Assembly: GCA_029255685.2 (NCBI GenBank)
Contig: CM055315.2
Location: forward strand, 44,435,705-44,499,704
Direction: 5' to 3'
Source: Silene conica
Taxonomy: Eukaryota; Streptophyta; Magnoliopsida; Caryophyllales; Caryophyllaceae
Length of the DNA stretch: 64,000 bases
Shown: positions 58,536-64,000 of the stretch, one piece after another
How positions within the stretch are numbered: the first letter of the stretch is position 1
Layout of the letters: each line of letters starts with the position of its first letter
Program-made: the position numbers and the translations under genes
Notes under the pieces: generated by a model
Told to the model about the DNA's origin: nothing
What the model saw: the letters and a program-made list of their open reading frames with translations, nothing else
Database searches by the model: none

Positions 58536-61279
58536 GGATCGTCTTGTAGAAAAAGAAAATCAAGAGCCGAAGCTCTGATACCACTGATGATACGAATTCT
58601 TGAGCAAAGAAATCGTCCGCGGAAGCTTTCTTGGAAATCTTGAAAACAATCTTGAATGAAATAACAAAATAGGACAAATATGGAACGATTCTTGATGAAT
58701 CTTGATTGATGATGGTGATGAATGATGAACGGCAGTGGTGGTGATGTCGAAGTGATGGTGGTCCGTCGGTGGTGGTGGTTAAGGTGGTTGTTTTGTAGTT
58801 GTGACGGTCTTGAGGTGTATTCCCAAGGTAGAAAGATATTTGTTTGCCCTAGACCTATAGGACACCCAATGGTGATTTACTCCCTAGACCTATAGTTCGT
58901 AAATCTTGCTAATACTTGAAACGCGACAAATATTAACGGTTCGGATCAACACTCGATGAGTCCTTGAGATTTCTTTAAGAATGCCTTAAAAAGAAAACTT
59001 GTAAATTTTTATTGATTTGATGATTAACTTATTAACAAGAAGAACCATGTGCCCTATTTATAGGTAAGGCTACACGTCCCAAAGACTCACACGCCTCCCA
59101 TAATTCGTAATTGAATTGGGAGTCCTAAACCCTATATATAGATGGATTAAATATAATCCTTATTAAAATAAAACCCTATCTTAGGAATTAAAAGAATTAA
59201 ATAACTAATCCCAATAACCCTAGGATAACTAACTAATAAGATAATAACTTATTTGTAACAACTTGTAACAAACTTAGTAACTACCTTAACAAACTAAATA
59301 ACAAACTATAACAAACTTAATAAAATATCTAACTTAATAAATATAACATAGAAATTAAAAATACTCCAATGCTTAGTTGGAGACCAAGATGGCCGAGCCA
59401 TCAAGCGTGATGACCGAGCACTCCAAGCGTGAAGACTGAGCCATACACGGCCCACGGCCCACCTGTCCTCAAGGTGGTCTGTCCACCAAGGCCTTATTCC
59501 CCTTTGTCTTGACTTGATCTTTGATGTTCCTTTATTAGCCCATGGTCGTAAAGCCCAACGAATTTTAATAGACAAAATACTAGCCATACGATAATTAATG
59601 TTAAAATAACTAACATAATTTGCCTCATCGATCCTTGATTGAAATTACGAATTAATGCCTCATCCATATTCGGATCATAAACAGTGGAGTTGGAATTATG
59701 CATAAACAATAAATACGTTTTAAATGGTTTCTTTTGCAAAAACATGAGCCAAAACAGAACTATCAGTAACAATCTGACCACTGTCGACTAAAATATTTAT
59801 TTCTCTCAAAATATAACTCCTCTTAACATGAAACCAAAAGCATTGGGGAGCTAACTCCGAAGGTTATCATACATAAAATTTTCATATACAGATATGGAAC
59901 ACATTTTTAAATGGTAGCCCGTAAAAACAAGGTAACATTCTGGAAATTTATTAAAAATTTTGTTCCTTAAAATCACTTCACATTATCACATTGAAATACA
60001 ACCATTATTCTTCCAAAACATGTTGACATATCATTTGAAGCATTGAAATCACATTGCACCAAATTAACAGGTATTCATTATTTCAAACCAAAATTGTCAT
60101 CTCCAAAACGATTGCGAAATTGAATAGTAGCGTTAACTAAATAACTCAATCATCATGTATCGACAATGCATTAGTTTCTATCATCGTGCCAACACAACTT
60201 ATTAGGGTACGGAAATATGTAAACTAGGAGTTACTAAGATGTCCCTTATTGATTACTAACTTTATAACGAATTTAAGTGCATATAAAGGCATAAGGTTCT
60301 AAGTACGATATATGCAACACATAACTATATAAGATTCATGGCTAGGGTAACACATTCCGCATATCACTAGACAGAGTTTGCTATAACATATAATCACAAG
60401 ATCAACAGAATTACTCATCCATACCAGGAGTTAAACATCAACATCATATAATACGATAATCATTTAAATACCAGATAACCGTATGAACATTTCAAAACAC
60501 CGAAATCATAGGATCATATCACTCCAACTATTGATCAATAAATATACATCATCCATACTCATTAAAATTCCAAATCAATCATTTCGATCAATCAGCATTT
60601 CCATATCAATCATAATCTTCTAATGCCCATCACTTCCATAATTCACATTATCACTTACCTCATTCTTCTCCTGCAAGAATGTTAGCACTACATAGGCAAG
60701 GTCTGGTCCTTTATTACTGTTACTACCCACTCTCTGTATCACTCAAGGGTTTCCAGGTTAAACTGATAGGGCCAGTGGCTTGGTTTGAGGGGTCCCCTAA
60801 CTCATACGAATCCTGGGGCTCCTAACAGTTACTAACATGGGGTTCATTTTATAAGACTCTTCCTACGTTCATTATTATTCATTTGGTTTAGGCCTGAGGA
60901 TCGTTCGCTCTGATACCATTTTGTAACACCCCCATTTATTTAAGAGCCTTTAGCAAGACATTCTCAAATAAATAGAGTTGTTACCATCACGGAATGTCTG
61001 AGGTAGTGAATAACAAAGTAAAACAACCAAAGTACATTATATAAAACTGATGAAATTTAAAACTTTGATTATTACAGTTATTACACCGTGGAAAAGAAAA
61101 TACAACTGATGACTCCTCAAGATGTGATGTAATCCTAAGTCGGTCCAAAGTATGCATCTCACATTCCTGCCCCAGCTCCTAGCTCATCTGTCTCTGACCT
61201 GTAGAATCTACTCCCCATTCCGGATCATCGTAGGTGTACACGAATACACTGTCAACCTCGCGGTTGAGTAGGGTAACAC

Positions 61280-63600
61280 AATAATTATAATGCAACAATT
61301 ATGATATGCAAATGCAATTATATGCTCGAGCTCAATCTCAATCTCAATCTCAAACTCAAACCCGTAACACCCAGCCATACCGAACCTCCCCGCAGACTAT
61401 AATCGGCCGTCGCCGAACACCAGCATAACAGCTGAGGTCACCAGGTCTAGTCCTGCAGAACTAGCCTAGGCCCAATAATATCATCATCGTCTCGTATCCG
61501 TATCCAATGCATATGCCATGCTAATGAATGCAACAATATAATTATTCAATCACGCTATCGAATAATGAAATGCTCATGCCATTACTAATAAACCACAATT
61601 AATCCAACCAATATCATTCTCATACCAATCATACTCAGCATCCATAACACACAAGGTCACATCCATTCTTAACAAATCATAGAGTATAAGGTCAGTGTAT
61701 CCGACCTGGATAGCTATATAATCCAATAGCAAGCCAACAAGTAGCATAATTATGTAACTTCAAAACCGTCACCTAACAATATAATATACATAATTACTCA
61801 CTAATATAATTACGTAAATAATCATTATCTGTCCACTTAAATCAATTTAATTAATTACATTAATTAATTAATCAAAACAATTACGTCTAACGAAGCCCTA
61901 CTAAACGTGACTCAATTCAATTATCTTAATAAGTCGATTACAAGATATCGTCACAAAACCCATAATATAAATAGTCATCAAATTAGTCATGATAAATACT
62001 AATAACTACTAATAGTAACATTAATAATAATAATACTAATATTAACATTAACAATACCAACAATAACAATAACAATAATATAATTAGTAGTAATAATATT
62101 AATATTAACATGTAATAACATTTCAACATAATATAATAATACTACCAATAATAATTAAACACAATAAGTTGATAGGATTAATAATAATAATAATAATAAC
62201 ACCTATATTACGACAACAGCAACCTACAACAACACAACCCAAACCCCGCACAACCAGCTACTACACGACACACCTGACAACCCCCAAAACAGCCCCCATC
62301 GACCCTATTTCCGCCGCCTGAACCGCGAACCCACCATGGTGGCTGCCAAACTTGCACGCCGACGCACCTACTGCCTCTAACTACTGACCCTGACCCAAAT
62401 ATACCAGCCCTCGATTTCCCCCGCAACAACCCTAATCACACTGCTCCGTCTGCAACGTTACCAGCAACAATCGTATCCATCACTTGAGACTTGTAAAAGA
62501 CGACTCATCCACCCCTTGACCAAACCTACTATTCACATATTAACCCAGGTCTCCAAAACGGGTCCAAATGCGGTTGGATACCCGACCTCTCCCTGTTTCT
62601 GTTGTTTCCCGCCAATATTCAAACCCACGCCATTGTTGACCACCACTAGGCCACCACCAAGGTTTACTATCATCCTGAGCCAGACCCACAACCCAAGGTC
62701 TAGTCGACATGACACGGGTGTAACAACGAAGGGTAGTTTCAGGTCCCCGTTTCCCCGACGTTACATTATCCAAAGTCGAAACCTACCCCTTAGCACCACC
62801 ACGACCACCACCACGGTCACCCTAGGTACGGTCGTTTACCTTTACATCCCCTCTAACCCAGACTTAAACACAACTTCAGAAAACATGTGATAGACGAGAT
62901 ACAACGGAATAGGAACTTACCGAGGTTGAGAATGACTAACTCGCTACCGGCGACACTAAAAACAACGAAGAAAGCTTCTGTGATTGTGCGAGTGGGAAGA
63001 TGGAAGGGTATGTGGTGAATTAGGGTTTTAAGAGGTTATAGGTTGATATGTCGATGTAGAGGGTAAAGGGTTAGGGCTGATTACGTGACTTGCGTGTAAG
63101 CATGGGTAGGGTTTAGCATTAGGGTATTCCGTGTGAAGGTAGAGTTAGATTTGTGAGCCCAACACTTTTCTTACTCGGCCCATCACGCATCTCGAGACAT
63201 TCTAACCTCTATATCCCGTTCTCAACTAGAGACCTTAGGATAACGACACATATAACTAATTATATTAATTAAATTATATAATTAGTATTAGTAAAGATAA
63301 ATTAAATTAATTATAAAAATATATAAAGAATATAGAATTTAAATATAAACACGACTTAAATAAAAAATAGAAATTAAGTATAGATGAGAAATAGATATAA
63401 AATAGAAAATATATCAAATTATAAACGTATTATTAAAATTAAAGAAATACGAATGAAATGTCATTTTATGAATTAATCAACAAATATAAAATGATTATGA
63501 AATACGAAATAATCGTAGAAATACGATTTATAAAATAATAATAGTATTTTCGTAAAATACTTTATAAACATTCCGTTTGAAATACTTGTATAAAACACGG
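61280..63600 (-). other. TE-A copy 2, 5' LTR body: no gene
   Basis: The LTR contains a GC-richer block (62210-62890) with overlapping frames on both strands. The same block recurs in the partner LTR at 40920-41610. No domain is recognisable and the frames differ in length between the copies, so they are not treated as genes. Confidence 0.7.
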
Positions 63601-63641
63601 TTTGACTGCCGTTGACCGAGGCTAAAATACGGGGTATTACA

Positions 63642-64000
63642 GAGGGGTTTGTTGAGTAATATATTGTATATGATTAATATATTGTTTTATGTTTTAATAA
63701 TGACAAGTTTAGATAATTATATTGTATATACATATGCGTGTAATCGTGCGTTTAAGTGTACAGTTAATTATAGAGCGAAGATCATAGTTTAGCAAAGTAT
63801 AGATTTAATCGAAGATTGAAGAAAGATCAAGCTCATTTCAAATGTCAAGTCTTTTTTAAGACTTACAAGATAAAGGTTTTATTACAACATCAAGGAGTTC
63901 TTAAAGTTATAGGTCGTATCTATAACTATTGAAGAAAAGAGATTTGCGTGGAATAAATAAAAGCGTGAAGATATATGCGTATGATTGTTATATTGTCATA
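63642..64000. other. AT-rich sequence, nothing recognised
   Basis: It begins GAGGGGTTTGTTGAG right after the TE-A LTR. It does not visibly continue the LTR interrupted at 39621. No frame or repeat was recognised. Confidence 0.5.

Larger units (their letters stand above)
44076..59677 (-). mobile_element. Ty3/gypsy element TE-C, protease only, nested in TE-A
   Basis: Fossil on the minus strand with TG...CA LTRs. The right (5') LTR is 58588-59677. The left (3') LTR is 44076-44586 continued at 56537-57114, split by Athila-3. The target duplication is TAAAC (44071-44075 and 59678-59682). The primer-binding site at 58572-58583 is TGGTATCAGAGC (initiator tRNA-Met). The polypurine tract is at 57115-57132. 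A TATA box in the right LTR is near 59054-59063 (minus strand). The interior is only about 1.5 kb and encodes a protease region plus the very start of an RT-like region. RNase H and integrase are absent, so the family is non-autonomous. About 20 LTR differences in 1.09 kb (2 %). Confidence 0.85.
39622..63641 (-). mobile_element. Non-coding LTR element TE-A, copy 2, host to a nest of insertions
   Basis: Fossil LTR element on the minus strand. The 3' LTR is 39622-42457 and the 5' LTR 60922-63641 (TGTAACACCCC... to ...GGGGTATTACA). The primer-binding site at 60907-60918 is TGGTATCAGAGC on the minus strand (initiator tRNA-Met). The polypurine tract abuts the 3' LTR at 42458-42470. Its own interior is 42458-44070 plus 59683-60921, without recognisable gag or pol; the gap is the TE-C insertion. 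LTR divergence is about 3 % by eye. No matching 5-bp target duplication was found (left TCAGG, right GAGGG). Structurally whole at its LTRs and signals, but non-coding. Confidence 0.85.

Noticed and set aside
63642-64000. Continuation of the LTR interrupted at 39621
   Set aside because: It does not align with the corresponding part of the solo LTR after 1171, and no target duplication joins the two flanks.

Overview
This window is nuclear DNA of a flowering plant, most likely a eudicot. It has one spliced host gene with 21 coding exons, set in AT-rich sequence crowded with plant transposons: Athila and chromovirus-type LTR retrotransposons, non-coding LTR elements, an L1-type LINE tail, a tRNA-derived SINE, Stowaway and Harbinger-like MITEs, and a Mutator-like fold-back. 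No prokaryotic or organellar gene was seen.

Layout. 1-2420: an old solo LTR of Athila/Tat type (about 624-2420) with a MITE inside it. 2583-4445: a Mutator-like fold-back with 771-bp arms, a 9-bp target duplication and a degenerate tRNA-Ala copy in each arm. 4454-18960: a complete B3-type mitotic cyclin gene. Its 21 coding exons splice in phase to 624 codons, with a destruction box, both cyclin folds and one GC-AG intron; several introns carry small transposons. 19219-20690: 5'-truncated LINE. 20700-21518: piece of an Athila LTR. 21519-28532: non-coding LTR element (TE-A copy 1) carrying a SINE. 28585-36793: an Athila relative with gag and protease but no reverse transcriptase (Athila-2), sitting in a chromovirus LTR remnant (28533-28579 and 36799-37489). 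37490-39130: plus-strand remnant of a protease-only Ty3/gypsy element (TE-C family). 39131-39621: 5' part of another Athila/Tat LTR. 39622-63641: a three-level nest, TE-A copy 2 outside, TE-C inside it, and a nearly complete Athila (Athila-3, with gag, protease, RT, RNase H, integrase and the Athila third ORF) inside one LTR of TE-C. LTR-LTR differences counted by eye fall from about 3 % outside to 2 % and 1 % inside, matching the nesting order. 63642-64000 is unassigned.

Most unusual signal. A short structured repeat recurs through the Athila-type elements: two copies of the quasi-palindrome GGTCGRYCGACC separated by exactly 9 bp (12-9-12, a 21-bp period). I count 25 complete units plus one half unit. 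Of the 51 arms, 43 match the consensus exactly and 8 differ at one position. The spacer sequence differs at nearly every site but its length never changes. The units lie in LTRs, in non-coding internal DNA and inside gag, where they read in frame as G-R-P-T, three residues, G-R-P-T. They often come in pairs about 71-72 bp apart. Diverged TCGATCGA versions with the same 21-bp period lie in the two other Athila/Tat LTRs. I do not know of a described element with this geometry. It is the best candidate here for something new, together with the tRNA-bearing Mutator-like fold-back just upstream of the cyclin promoter.
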